A stretch of 64,000 nt of DNA from Lacrimispora xylanisolvens (GTDB lineage Bacteria; Bacillota; Clostridia; Lachnospirales; Lachnospiraceae), in assembly GCA_017084465.1 (NCBI GenBank), contig CP070896.1, positions 124,001 through 188,000 on the forward strand. Direction: 5' to 3'. Below are positions 20,425 to 28,626 of this stretch, one piece after another (position 1 is the first letter of the stretch; each line of letters starts with the position of its first letter). Made by a program: the position numbers and the translations under genes. The notes beneath the pieces are model-generated. The model was not told the DNA's origin. It did no database searches and worked only from the letters and a program-made list of their open reading frames with translations.

Positions 20425-20469
20425 CAGGCTTAAAGTTAACATAAAATAATTATGTAAACTTTAAGCCTG
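20425..20469. repeat. 13-bp inverted repeat between rsfS and lexA
   Basis: CAGGCTTAAAGTT (20425-20437) is matched exactly by AACTTTAAGCCTG (20457-20469). Together with the previous hairpin it lies between convergent rsfS and lexA. Read from lexA there is no T run after it, so termination here is not certain. Confidence 0.7.
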
Positions 20470-20477
20470 ATTACTTC

Positions 20478-21098
20478 TTAATGAATCCCTAAACGGAACA
20501 AACCAATTACTTTTCCAAGAATCTCCACATGATCGACTATAATAGGATCCATAGTATCATTCTCAGGCTGAAGACGATAATGTCCGTTCTCTTTAAAAAA
20601 GCGCTTTACCGTAGCGGAATCATCTACCAGCGCTACAACGATCTCCCCATTCTGGGCAGTGGAACAGTGCTCCACAATAATCTGATCCCCTTCTAATATA
20701 CCTGAATTGATCATGGAATTGCCCCTTACCTTTAACATGAAAGTCTCTGCGTTAGGCAGGAGATCGGAAGGAATAGGATAGTAATTTTCAATATTCTCTT
20801 CTGCATATAAAGGCTGTCCGGCAGCAACCGTTCCAAGTATGGGAACGTTCACAACTTCCCGGCGGGTAAGGTTAAAACAGTCATCAATAATCTCAATGGT
20901 ACGGGGTTTGGTCGGATCCCTTCTTATATATCCTTTCTCCTCAAGCGTTTCCAGATGAGAGTGTACAGAAGATGTGGATTTAAGATGGACCGCTTCACAA
21001 ATCTCCCTGACTGCGGGCGGATATCCCTTCTTCAAAATAGTCTCTTTTATATATTCTAAAATTTCCTGCTGTTTGGGTGTAATTTTTTCTTGCGCCAT
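20478..21098 (-). CDS. lexA: SOS repressor LexA
   Basis: 206 residues. The winged helix (PAVREICEAVHLKSTSSVHS) is followed by the Ala-Gly self-cleavage site in GTVAAGQPL and the Ser (RGNSMINSG) and Lys (DDSATVKRFF) of the latent protease. It represses itself and the divergent LysM gene through the boxes at 21136-21244. Confidence 0.97.
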   Translation of the reverse strand: MAQEKITPKQQEILEYIKETILKKGYPPAVREICEAVHLKSTSSVHSHLETLEEKGYIRRDPTKPRTIEIIDDCFNLTRREVVNVPILGTVAAGQPLYAEENIENYYPIPSDLLPNAETFMLKVRGNSMINSGILEGDQIIVEHCSTAQNGEIVVALVDDSATVKRFFKENGHYRLQPENDTMDPIIVDHVEILGKVIGLFRLGIH

Positions 21099-21135
21099 AT
21101 CACAGCCTCCTCATTCCTATTCATTAAAACTATAG

Positions 21136-21244
21136 TAACATATGTTCGGTAAAAATGCAAACCTTTGTTCGAAAAAATGCAAAACAGATTGACAAACATA
21201 TGTTCTTAGTGATATGATAAATCCAGAAAAAGGAACATATGTTC
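21136..21244. promoter_or_regulatory. Three LexA (SOS) boxes and divergent promoters
   Basis: The perfect Gram-positive box GAACATATGTTC lies at 21233-21244. One-mismatch copies are at 21136-21147 (TAACATATGTTC) and 21194-21205 (AAACATATGTTC), and a weaker half-match is at 21159-21170. A promoter TTGACA (21189-21194), 18-bp spacer and TATGAT (21213-21218) for the LysM gene overlaps the middle box. The box nearest lexA fits autorepression. Confidence 0.9.
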
Positions 21245-21269
21245 TTACGTTTGAGGAGGTATGCATAAT

Positions 21270-21572
21270 ATGAAACAGTTGATCATGTTAACCCTGGCAG
21301 TCATGTCGGGAGCTTATTTTTGCGGACATTCCCTTATGAATTCATTGGCCGGCGAGGTGGGAACTCCCCTGATAGAAAAGTATTATACCAGTATAGAGAT
21401 CAAGAACGGAGACAGTCTCTGGAGCATTGCAGATCAGTATGTGGAGAACAGCGGAATGTCCACCGCCCAATATGTACAGGAATTAAGAAGTATGAACAGA
21501 TTAAGGGAAGATACCATTCATTCCGGACAGTATCTGACGGTAGCTTATTTTGTGCAGAGCCAGGATCAGTAA
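21270..21572 (+). CDS. SOS-induced LysM protein, YneA-like cell-division inhibitor
   Basis: 100 residues: an N-terminal membrane/signal segment (LIMLTLAVMSGAYFCGHSL), then a LysM-like motif (IEIKNGDSLWSIADQYV ... HSGQYLTVAYF). The start at 21270 is chosen over ATG 21261 because GAGGAGG is at proper distance. Size, topology and position divergent from lexA with LexA boxes match YneA, which delays septation during DNA damage. Not sequence-proven. Confidence 0.82.
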   Translation: MKQLIMLTLAVMSGAYFCGHSLMNSLAGEVGTPLIEKYYTSIEIKNGDSLWSIADQYVENSGMSTAQYVQELRSMNRLREDTIHSGQYLTVAYFVQSQDQ

Positions 21573-21582
21573 CCTGGCTCTG
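21555..21582 (+). terminator. Hairpin overlapping the LysM gene stop
   Basis: CAGAGCCAGG and CCTGGCTCTG form a perfect 10-bp stem around the stop codon. There is no T run, so it could be a terminator or an mRNA 3' stabiliser. The next ~150 bp show nothing else notable. Confidence 0.55.
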
Positions 21583-21737
21583 TATCAATCCCGTATTTAT
21601 GCTTAAAGGGTGACTTGAATTTATATCTCTCAGCTGATATTATTAACTTAAGAAGAGATCATTGAAGGCTTAAATTAATTATGAAGTTCCATCCTTTCTA
21701 AGCAAGCTGTCATTCTATCACAGGAGAGAGATTGATT

Positions 21738-22506
21738 ATGAATGTCTTAATTCTTTACTTTAGTGGAACAGGGAATACAAAAGCAGTTGCAGAGGAATTT
21801 TATCATGCTTTGATTTTAAGGGATTATTCAGTCGAAGTTCATTCAATGGAAGATAAGTTCAATCCAGCAATATATCCATATGACTTTTTGATCGTAGGCT
21901 TTCCTAAATATTATGAATATCCTGTACTTTATGCTTTGGATTATTTAGATCACAATTTAAAGAAGAGAGGACAGGTCATTCCAACCCTGGCGTATTGCAC
22001 ACAGGCAGGACATTCCTTAACCGACTTTTCAGGATTAGAACGATTATTAAGGAAAAAGAATCACCGCCTGATTACATCGAAGAGTCTTCCTTATGCCAAC
22101 AATCTTTTGATTTTTTCTATGTTTGGTTCAACCACTCCGGAGGTTTTAAAGGAAAATAAGAGGATTTTAAAGTCACAGATTGATCCGCTGTTAGACGATT
22201 TTTTTCTTGGAAAAGAGTGTAAAGAAAGAGTAGCCTGGTTCAGAAGCATTCTATACCATTTCACTGCAGTGGTATTTACAAAATTTATGCCTATTGCAGG
22301 TATGAAATATTCATCTTCAGAGGAATGTATCGGTTGTAAAATATGTGCCTGCAATTGTCCCAAAAAAGAATATAAAGATGGTTCAGAATAAACCAGTATT
22401 TGGCCGTAAGTGTATATTTTGTATGCGATGCATTAATGCATGTCCGGTAAATGCAATTTTGTATATAGGAAAAAAGTGTGCACAGTATCTGGAAAAAGGG
22501 GAATGA
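21738..22506 (+). CDS. EFR1-type flavodoxin-ferredoxin protein (frame interrupted)
   Basis: The N-terminal flavodoxin-like domain binds FMN (LYFSGTGNTKAVAEEF, YDFLIVGFPKYYEYP). The first 4Fe-4S motif is CIGCKICACNCP. As read, the frame stops at 22391. Shifting in AAAAAA (22362-22367) restores the second motif, CIFCMRCINACPVNAI, and a stop at 22506, giving the standard two-cluster EFR1 protein of about 255 residues. Likely a low-potential electron carrier. Confidence 0.85.
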
Positions 22507-22555
22507 AATGCAGTACCTTTTATGGAGCGGAGAGTGCATCATCAGTTAAAAATAA

Positions 22556-22612
22556 TACACTCCCCATCTCTGCCATTCTATAAGGGGCAGTGGTGAGGAG
22601 TGTAATTTTATT
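22556..22612. terminator. Bidirectional terminator between EFR1 gene and xerS
   Basis: TACACTCC (22556-22563) and GGAGTGTA (22597-22604) form the base of a long stem that also pairs CTGCC with GGCAG. T-rich sequence lies beyond it on the plus strand. The flanking genes are convergent. Confidence 0.8.
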
Positions 22613-22621
22613 TTCTTTTAT

Positions 22622-23677
22622 TTATTCTTCTCGCAATTTCACTTTATTTCTGGCACTGCGGCGACGCTCGTCTTCTAATGCAGCATAATGTTTCTTTGTA
22701 GTGTTTACATCTGAATGTCCCAGAACATCCGCCACCAAATAGATATCACCAGTTTCTTTGTAAAGTGCGGTACCATAGGTACTGCGAAGCTTATGTGGAG
22801 TAATCTTTTTTAAAGGAGTAACCAGCCTGGAATATTTCTTTACAAGATTCTCAACACTGCGTACGGCAATTCTCTTTTTCTGCATGGAGAGGAAAAGGGC
22901 ATTTTCACTACCGCCTTCAGGGATCATCTGATTACGTTCTTCCAGATAATCCAGGAGAGCATCCTCTACTTCAGACCCGAAATAAACTGTAACTTCTTTA
23001 CCACCTTTTCTATGTATCCGGATTCCTCCGTTTTTAAAATCAATATCATTAAGATCCAGGCCTACACATTCAGATACCCGGATACCAGTACCAAGTAACA
23101 GAGTTAATAACGCCAAATCCCGAACCTTGGTTTTTTCGTGATAGGCCTTTTGTTTCTCTGTTAAAGACTCGCCTTTTTCTACTTCATCAAGCAACAGAGC
23201 AACTTCATCAACATCCAAACGTATAATTTCTTTCTCATGCAGCTTGGGCAGCTGAATTAATGCTGCTGGATTGTTTTGAAGTCGTTCATTGCGGTAATAA
23301 TAATTATAGAAGCTTTTTAAAGAGGAGATTTTTCGCATAATTCCCCGCTCTTTATTGGTTACTTCCTGATTTCTATCATTAAACCGGTATTTTAAATACT
23401 CCATATATTCCTCGATATCAACAACTCTGAGGGTATTTAAAAAATCCAACGGAATTTCTTTCATATCAATTTTACGAATAACAGGATTTTCCTTTTGAAG
23501 GAAGTCAAAAAACACCTTTAAATCATAAGCATAGGCGATCCTGGTGCGTGAAGATGTACGCGGCTCAATGCCACGAAAGAAATCACCGCAGAAATGAGGA
23601 AGCTCTTTGATCAGCTCACGCAGATGCTTTACATTTTCAATATCTTTTTGCTGATGGTAGGAGAGTGTAGCTTTCAT
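22622..23677 (-). CDS. xerS: Tyrosine recombinase, XerS-like
   Basis: 351 residues with an N-terminal core-binding domain and the catalytic set Arg (GTGIRVSECVGL), His-x-x-Arg (HKLRSTYGTAL), His (LGHSDVNTTKKHY) and the final Tyr. Its length and N-terminal sequence match the single-recombinase XerS type rather than XerC/D. XerS resolves chromosome dimers at a dif site. It lies 276 bp from the prophage att core and is therefore the obvious candidate for phage integration. Its neighbourhood (lexA side) looks chromosomal, so I do not treat it as a phage gene. Confidence 0.88.
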   Translation of the reverse strand: MKATLSYHQQKDIENVKHLRELIKELPHFCGDFFRGIEPRTSSRTRIAYAYDLKVFFDFLQKENPVIRKIDMKEIPLDFLNTLRVVDIEEYMEYLKYRFNDRNQEVTNKERGIMRKISSLKSFYNYYYRNERLQNNPAALIQLPKLHEKEIIRLDVDEVALLLDEVEKGESLTEKQKAYHEKTKVRDLALLTLLLGTGIRVSECVGLDLNDIDFKNGGIRIHRKGGKEVTVYFGSEVEDALLDYLEERNQMIPEGGSENALFLSMQKKRIAVRSVENLVKKYSRLVTPLKKITPHKLRSTYGTALYKETGDIYLVADVLGHSDVNTTKKHYAALEDERRRSARNKVKLREE

Positions 23678-23939
23678 GAAATCACCTCTTGTTTTATTTA
23701 CTTATTAATTATTAATTATTAAATAAGATCTTATTTTTGTTTTCACAGAGTCTATGCAGAAATAAGGAAAACCTATAAAATCCGAATATAATCATTATAA
23801 CATATAGACCGCATTTACAGTTGAAAACATATAACAGCAGTGATGTAAATGCAGTGATGTAGTAAATAAGATAATATAGGAATTGAAGATTTACATTGGC
23901 ATGTATTAATTATATACATGATATATATTGATTTCTATA
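23678..23939. other. AT-rich gap between xerS and the prophage
   Basis: About 260 bp with very high A+T and no convincing gene. It contains the xerS promoter region and would be the place to look for the left part of the host dif/attB site, which should adjoin 23940. Confidence 0.5.
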
Positions 23940-23985
23940 TAACTATGCGTTAAACTAGACTTTCGCGAATAGTTGAAACCGTCAC
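23940..23985. repeat. Left attachment site (attL) of the inovirus prophage
   Basis: A 33-bp stretch beginning with AACTAGACTT at 23953 is identical to the one at 30383. Its right arm is GCGAATAGTTG (23965-23975). The left arm TAACTATGCGT (23940-23950) matches the phage arm at only 8 of 11 positions, as expected if it derives from the host. Two recombinase-type arms around a crossover region support Xer-mediated insertion. Confidence 0.8.
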
Positions 23986-24023
23986 TTACTCTTGAAACCG
24001 CCACGCATAATTATATCATAATT

Positions 24024-24054
24024 CCAACATCTTTTACAAGTTGTTGGTTTTTTT
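24024..24054 (+). terminator. Conserved hairpin-T run between att and the structural genes
   Basis: CCAACA and TGTTGG flank an 11-nt loop followed by T7. The same element is present in copy 2 at about 30434-30464. It may stop transcription coming from the host or across att, or mark a priming hairpin; the choice is open. Confidence 0.65.
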
Positions 24055-24074
24055 ATATTCGGGAGGAAATTTAT

Positions 24075-24308
24075 ATGCAGTTCTATATCGCTACTGCTTC
24101 TGATGCAGATACCTCTGACATGGAATGGGAATCGCTTCAGGATTTGGAGGTTTCCGAGGATTTTGACCAGACCTCCCAAGAATTACTTTATTCGATTAAC
24201 AATAACCTGACGCAAATCAATACATACGTTGGATTCACTGTTACCGTTGGATTTGCTCTGCTTATTGTATATATCATCATGAAGCCAGTTTTTTACTTCT
24301 TAAGGTGA
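24075..24308 (+). CDS. Inovirus small membrane protein, candidate minor coat
   Basis: 77 residues starting at ATG 24075 (GGGAGG upstream). The first ~45 residues are acidic and hydrophilic (SDADTSDMEWESLQDLEV), then one membrane segment (VGFTVTVGFALLIVYIIM) and a short basic end. It is repeated almost unchanged in copy 2. Position just before the coat gene suggests a virion cap or assembly protein. No known family recognised. Confidence 0.75.
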   Translation: MQFYIATASDADTSDMEWESLQDLEVSEDFDQTSQELLYSINNNLTQINTYVGFTVTVGFALLIVYIIMKPVFYFLR

Positions 24309-24333
24309 TGGCTTTGGAAAGGAGGAAAACTAT

Positions 24334-24507
24334 ATGTTAGCTGCTGCTTCTACTGGTGCTTCTTTTGTTATCACAGAAGCCATGTTGGAACCGATCGTGA
24401 CGTCAATCACCAGTAATTCAACCGTTTTAATTCCTGTTGGGTTGACGATCATGGGAATCATGGTTGGTATTGGACTGATTCCACGTATTATTTACAAGTT
24501 CCTGTAA
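24334..24507 (+). CDS. Candidate inovirus major coat protein (pVIII-like)
   Basis: 57 residues, with GGAGG just upstream. It has an acidic amphipathic start (ITEAMLEPIVTS), a 20-residue membrane helix (VLIPVGLTIMGIMVGIGLIP) and a basic C-terminus (RIIYKFL), the layout of filamentous-phage major coats, where the basic end contacts DNA. There is no clear cleavable signal. In copy 2 its first 29 codons are deleted. Confidence 0.75.
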   Translation: MLAAASTGASFVITEAMLEPIVTSITSNSTVLIPVGLTIMGIMVGIGLIPRIIYKFL

Positions 24508-24571
24508 TGGCTGTGAGGGATTTTCGATTATCGGAAGTCCCTCTTTTGCTATCAGATATTTGGGAGGTATT

Positions 24572-25204
24572 ATGGACTTTCGTTTTCTTTTGATTGCCTT
24601 ACTCTCCGTTTTCTTTTGCTTTCCTTGTTATGCTTCTTCGGCTCTTCCGGCTTCCCCCTCCAATGCTTTATTAAAGGGGTATGATATTCCTGATCTGCCG
24701 AAAAGTGACAGTTATGAAAGTTATGCGATTATAAAGAATACGGTTTCATATTCCACGAATAAAGATTATGCGGATTATATTTTATTTGCGTTCTTCTCTC
24801 CGCCTGCTGTCACTTATGGTGGATATGGTTTTCAAGATAATACGCTTCACTTTACAGGACATCTGGGTTGGAATTATGACGCTTTTATGTACTCTCTTTC
24901 CTTGGAAAAATGGGTAAAACTTGGCGGTGAATATGGTCTGCTCAATAATTATGATTTAGAGCGAGATAAGCTTATTATGAGTACTACAACAATCGTTTAT
25001 AAGGATAGGCTTAAGGTATTTTATTATTATTTTCCGGTAACTTCCACGTTTGAACAACAACCTATGTTTTCCGATCTGATTCAGCTTATTTATAGGGTTG
25101 TGATCTCTCTTATTGTTGTAATTGTCCTTATTATCAGTATCCGCATTGTCTTGAAGATAATTTATAGAGTTGTTTTCTTTTATCTCAGAAAGGGGGTTCT
25201 ATGA
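24572..25204 (+). CDS. Inovirus secreted, membrane-anchored structural protein
   Basis: 210 residues with a signal peptide (FLLIALLSVFFCFPCYAS), a ~135-residue extracellular domain rich in Tyr/Phe, and a C-terminal membrane helix (VVISLIVVIVLIISIRIVL) with a basic tail. Start at 24572 follows GGGAGG. The stop overlaps the next gene by ATGA. Probably a tip or adsorption component. Copy 2 keeps only about the first half. Confidence 0.75.
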   Translation: MDFRFLLIALLSVFFCFPCYASSALPASPSNALLKGYDIPDLPKSDSYESYAIIKNTVSYSTNKDYADYILFAFFSPPAVTYGGYGFQDNTLHFTGHLGWNYDAFMYSLSLEKWVKLGGEYGLLNNYDLERDKLIMSTTTIVYKDRLKVFYYYFPVTSTFEQQPMFSDLIQLIYRVVISLIVVIVLIISIRIVLKIIYRVVFFYLRKGVL

Positions 25205-26077
25205 AACGATTTCTAATTTTACTGTGTATGATTCTTGTCATGACTTTTCCGTCTTATGCGGATGTGAAACAGATCCCGGCTAGACCTAACATGAATGCAG
25301 AATATTACCAGTATTACGCATTGTTTTACCGGAGCAATAACTCTTCCTACTATTTGTTTTATTCTCCGACTTCCATTGTTTACGCTTCCACTAGCAGTAC
25401 ATATGTTGCTTTTATTTGGACTCCGGGAACTTCTGAGAATTGGGAGCAGTTATCTTCTTTCCCCAATATTTGGGTATTTAACTTATCTGTCAGCTAACGG
25501 AGATATTATGACAAGTTCTGGTACAGTTAAGTACACTTCGGCTTCCGACACGGTATTTACAGAACATGCAAAAGCGAACTTTTCCGCTTACTCGGATTAT
25601 TGGGATAATTCTGGTGGCGGTGATGATGATCCAAGTCCCGGTATTATTTCTGGTCTGCGTAATGTAGTGAATGCGATCTCCTCTCTTCCCGGTAAAATTG
25701 GCAATGCGATTCTTGATATTTTAAAATCATTGTTTATCCCGGCTGATGGATATTTAGAAGAAAAAATCAATTATCTTGTTGATCGCTTTAAAGGAGCTTT
25801 TTCCGTAACTCCGTATGATATGTCAAGCGTGTTCTCATCAGAAAAAGAATTGTCTGATATAACAGTTACAATATACGGAACTACTGCCACAATTGTAAAT
25901 ATGGATTACGTGATTGAAGCATTGACAAAGTTTCGGAAAGTCATACGTGGGTTCATTACTCTCCTGCTTCTCTTCTACAACATCAATCAGTTTTTAGCTT
26001 TTATTGGTCAGGCTCCTATTACTTTGGGGGCTTTGATAGGGATTAAGAACCACATGGAACGATCAGAGGATACATAG
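25201..26077 (+). CDS. pIII-like adsorption protein (frame interrupted or two genes)
   Basis: The first part (25201-25497) has a signal peptide (LILLCMILVMTFPSYA) and an aromatic-rich domain. It stops at VFNLSVS. The next frame gives SANGDIMTSSGTVKY, a flexible SGGGDDDPSPG linker, an amphipathic LRNVVNAISSLPGKIGNAIL region and a C-terminal membrane segment. Signal, receptor domain, glycine linker and anchor are the pIII plan. The break near 25480-25495 is not in a long homopolymer. Alternatively a second gene starts at ATG 25508, which has GGAG five bases upstream. Confidence 0.7.
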
Positions 26078-26088
26078 GAGGTGATGGA

Positions 26089-26331
26089 GTGATCGTTGAG
26101 TTTTTTATCAATATGTTCGTGGCTTTTTTAGATACTCTTATCAGTACTGTTTCTATGGTCACGTTGCCGATCGACATGATATCGGCACTTTCTACTGTAT
26201 CAGCGTATGGAAGTTGGATTGTCGGTTCTGATCTTCTTTTATTATTTGCTACCTGTGTTTTTACCTGGACAACGATCAAGATCGGGATAGGCTTAGTTCT
26301 CTTCGTCTGGCGGTTACTGCCTTTTACTTAA
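26089..26331 (+). CDS. Inovirus small hydrophobic protein, candidate pVI
   Basis: 80 residues starting with GTG at 26089 behind AGGAGGTGATG. Two or three membrane segments and almost no charge. Position between the pIII-like gene and zot corresponds to the minor coat pVI in many inoviruses. Absent from copy 2. Confidence 0.7.
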   Translation: MIVEFFINMFVAFLDTLISTVSMVTLPIDMISALSTVSAYGSWIVGSDLLLLFATCVFTWTTIKIGIGLVLFVWRLLPFT

Positions 26332-26352
26332 ATCAAACTTTTGGGAGGTATT

Positions 26353-27111
26353 ATGATAATTTTAAAAATGTTTATAGGATTTATCTGTTTCGTATTTCTC
26401 TGCCTTAAGCTTCCGGCCATGATTGTCTGGTTTGGTCATTTTGTAGTATTCATCAGGTGGAAATTGATCGATTTACGAAAGGAATTAAAATTGAAAAAAC
26501 AAGGTGTTGTCGTCTTCCGCCCCTTTGGGCTTAAAATGTTTTGTGGCAGACAAGGAGCCGGGAAAACCATGGCTATGGTCTGGTATTTGGACAATCTACG
26601 CAAGAAATACCCTAAAGCGTGTATTTATACCAATTTCGCGTACAAGTACCAAACTGCGCCATTAGAAAGCTTAAATGACCTGTTAAAATACCGTAACGGT
26701 GATGATGGTATTATATTTGCCCTTGATGAGATACAGAACGAATTCTCTTCTGCTGTTTCAAAGGATTTCCCGGAAACTCTGCTAAGTGAAATTACGATGC
26801 AGCGTAAACAGAAAATAACCATTCTATCCTCTTCACAGGTGTTTACCCGTGTTGCGAAACCTCTCCGGGAACAATGCTATGATGTCATGGAATGCCGTAC
26901 ATTCTTTGGACGTTGGACACGGGTTAAATGCTATGATGCAGACGACTATTGCTCTGTTATAGATAATTACAGTCCAGAGAAGAAATTCAAGCTTCCGAAA
27001 CGTTGGGTGCGCTCATTTATCCAGACTGACGATCTCAGGGAATCCTATGATACCTATGAAAAGGTTCAGCGGTTGTCCAGACAAGGCTTTGCTCCAAAAG
27101 TGGTACGATAG
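26353..27111 (+). CDS. Zot-domain assembly ATPase (pI) of the inovirus
   Basis: 252 residues starting at ATG 26353 (GGGAGG). A membrane segment occupies the first ~35 residues, then Walker A in CGRQGAGKTMAM and Walker B in GIIFALDEIQNE, followed by the LSEITMQRKQKITILSSSQ region of the Zot/FtsK-like fold. In classical pI/Zot the membrane helix is C-terminal, so the topology is unusual here. It would extrude the virion through the cytoplasmic membrane. Copy 2 keeps only the last third. Confidence 0.88.
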   Translation: MIILKMFIGFICFVFLCLKLPAMIVWFGHFVVFIRWKLIDLRKELKLKKQGVVVFRPFGLKMFCGRQGAGKTMAMVWYLDNLRKKYPKACIYTNFAYKYQTAPLESLNDLLKYRNGDDGIIFALDEIQNEFSSAVSKDFPETLLSEITMQRKQKITILSSSQVFTRVAKPLREQCYDVMECRTFFGRWTRVKCYDADDYCSVIDNYSPEKKFKLPKRWVRSFIQTDDLRESYDTYEKVQRLSRQGFAPKVVR

Positions 27112-27185
27112 TTATCTCTGTTGGGGGTCAAATTATAATCCGCTCTTCTGCTCTTCTGGGGGGCTGTCTGCTCATTCATGGAATA

Positions 27186-27224
27186 TGGTCTAAGCGTCAG
27201 CGCCCCCGGCGCGACGCTAGACCA
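27186..27224. repeat. GC-rich hairpin between zot and the variable slot
   Basis: TGGTCTAAGCGTC (27186-27198) pairs with GACGCTAGACCA (27213-27224) around a GC-rich loop. It is preserved in copy 2 (about 31569-31607) with paired changes in both arms. TTGACA at 27229 follows. Candidate terminator, packaging signal or replication origin. Confidence 0.65.
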
Positions 27225-27312
27225 TTACTTGACAGTATAAACACTTAAGCGTTTTTTTTGATAAAAACAGGGGTAAAAATCGTAAAATTAAAATTTTAAG
27301 GAGGTATCATGT

Positions 27313-27552
27313 ATGGAATTAATAATAAAAAAAGTAGATGAAATAAATAATGTTATGCATGGTCATAGCATTAATAAAACTTTAATTCTGGTTTTATTTA
27401 TGATTTTATGCATTCATATCACTTTTGCATATGAATTATATAATATACTATTTTCTGAATTTGAAACATTTGAATTATTTGGTTATAAATTACTGTATAT
27501 CTTTTATTGCTCAATTCCATTCTTAATGATTTTATACTCGATAATTTTTTAA
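27313..27552 (+). CDS. Small two-helix membrane protein in the phage cargo slot
   Basis: 79 residues, AAGGAGG upstream, with two membrane segments (LILVLFMILCIHITFAYELY and LLYIFYCSIPFLMILYSIIF). A+T is clearly higher than in the flanking phage genes. In copy 2 the same position holds an HNH nuclease, so this is an exchangeable accessory gene. Superinfection exclusion is a reasonable guess; no family recognised. Confidence 0.65.
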   Translation: MELIIKKVDEINNVMHGHSINKTLILVLFMILCIHITFAYELYNILFSEFETFELFGYKLLYIFYCSIPFLMILYSIIF

Positions 27553-27602
27553 TCGAATATAACTAAATTGAAATTTTTTAAATAAGGGATTGAGGTGATT
27601 TC

Positions 27603-28418
27603 ATGGAGCCTTATAACGTTAAGGTGATTACATATCCTGACCTTTCAAGGCAGTATAGGGTGTATTATAGGGACGTTGTTTATAAGGGCTATTATCGGGA
27701 GAATCGGTTTAAGAATCCTTTTGATGATAAATGGACGAAAACTATTAAGGGCGATCTTCAAAAGCATTATGAGCATACGGCGGAAGTTTCTATGAAGCGT
27801 ACAAAAAGCAAGGTATACAATTATGCAAGGTGCAATAATTGGGATTGGTTTGTAACTCTCACTTTTTCGCCTGAAAAGGTAAATAGGTATGATTATGATG
27901 AATGTATTAAAAAGCTTAAACCATGGTTGGATAATGTAAGACGTGCTTCACCTGGTCTTTCTTATCTGGTTGTCCCGGAGAAGCACAAAGACGGTGCATA
28001 TCACTTTCATGGGCTTTTTAGTGGGTTAGATGATAAACAGATAGTATGGACTGGAAAATACGTTGTAAAGCGAATTAAGGGGCTTGGGCGTAGTCGTTTT
28101 AAAAGAACTGATGAAAAGATTTATAGGTTTGGGAGTTATAGACTAGGTTGGATGACCGCAACTAGGGTAAAAGAAAAAGAAAGGGTCACTTCCTACATCA
28201 CAAAGTACATAACAAAGGAATTATGCGATTCCTCGTTTGGTCGCAAGCGTTATTGGTCGTCCAGAAACCTGCTGACACCTTTGGAAGAGGTGTTTCACAT
28301 GGACGGCACTGCCCGTTTTGTTCTCTCCGATGAACTTGGGGAAAGTTCAAAGTTTAAGAAAATCAGCACTGTACAATATGGGGAAATGACCCAATCAGTT
28401 GAAATATTCGATTTGTAA
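27603..28418 (+). CDS. Rolling-circle replication initiator (HUH Rep) of the inovirus
   Basis: 271 residues. Motif I WFVTLTFSPEKV, motif II with the metal-binding His-hydrophobic-His (AYHFHGLFSGL), and motif III with two tyrosines (VTSYITKYITKE) match HUH nickases of Gram-positive plasmids and inoviruses. It would nick the double-strand origin and drive rolling-circle replication. In copy 2 an in-frame deletion joins residue ~17 to residue ~207 and removes all catalytic motifs. Confidence 0.9.
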   Translation: MEPYNVKVITYPDLSRQYRVYYRDVVYKGYYRENRFKNPFDDKWTKTIKGDLQKHYEHTAEVSMKRTKSKVYNYARCNNWDWFVTLTFSPEKVNRYDYDECIKKLKPWLDNVRRASPGLSYLVVPEKHKDGAYHFHGLFSGLDDKQIVWTGKYVVKRIKGLGRSRFKRTDEKIYRFGSYRLGWMTATRVKEKERVTSYITKYITKELCDSSFGRKRYWSSRNLLTPLEEVFHMDGTARFVLSDELGESSKFKKISTVQYGEMTQSVEIFDL

Positions 28419-28576
28419 TATAAGTATAGTTAATAAGTTAAGCGTTGTCAATGGTTAAATTAATAATTTGGAATTGTTTAGAGGTATTTCAATCTTGTGC
28501 AGATTTCACAATGAATGACTGTTAGTACGGTGCTGATCAGAGCGCCTGCAGATGATTTTGTTTGTACATAATGTCT

Positions 28577-28626
28577 AAAAGAGATAGGTTTGGTAGCTAT
28601 TGCTCCTCTCCTATCTCTTTTTTTTA
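28577..28626. terminator. Bidirectional terminator between rep and the repressor gene
   Basis: AAAGAGATAGG (28578-28588) pairs with CCTATCTCTTT (28610-28620), followed by a T run on the plus strand and TTTT on the minus strand. The two genes converge here. The ~160 bp before it hold no gene I can see. Confidence 0.85.

Noticed and set aside
22557..22604. Possible dif site near xerS
   Set aside because: The inverted repeat is GC-containing with a T run and lies between convergent genes, so a terminator explains it better.
22622..23677. XerS-like gene as the phage's own integrase
   Set aside because: It lies outside the att-bounded unit, is separated by a chromosomal gap, and is a standard neighbour of lexA in related bacteria as far as I recall.
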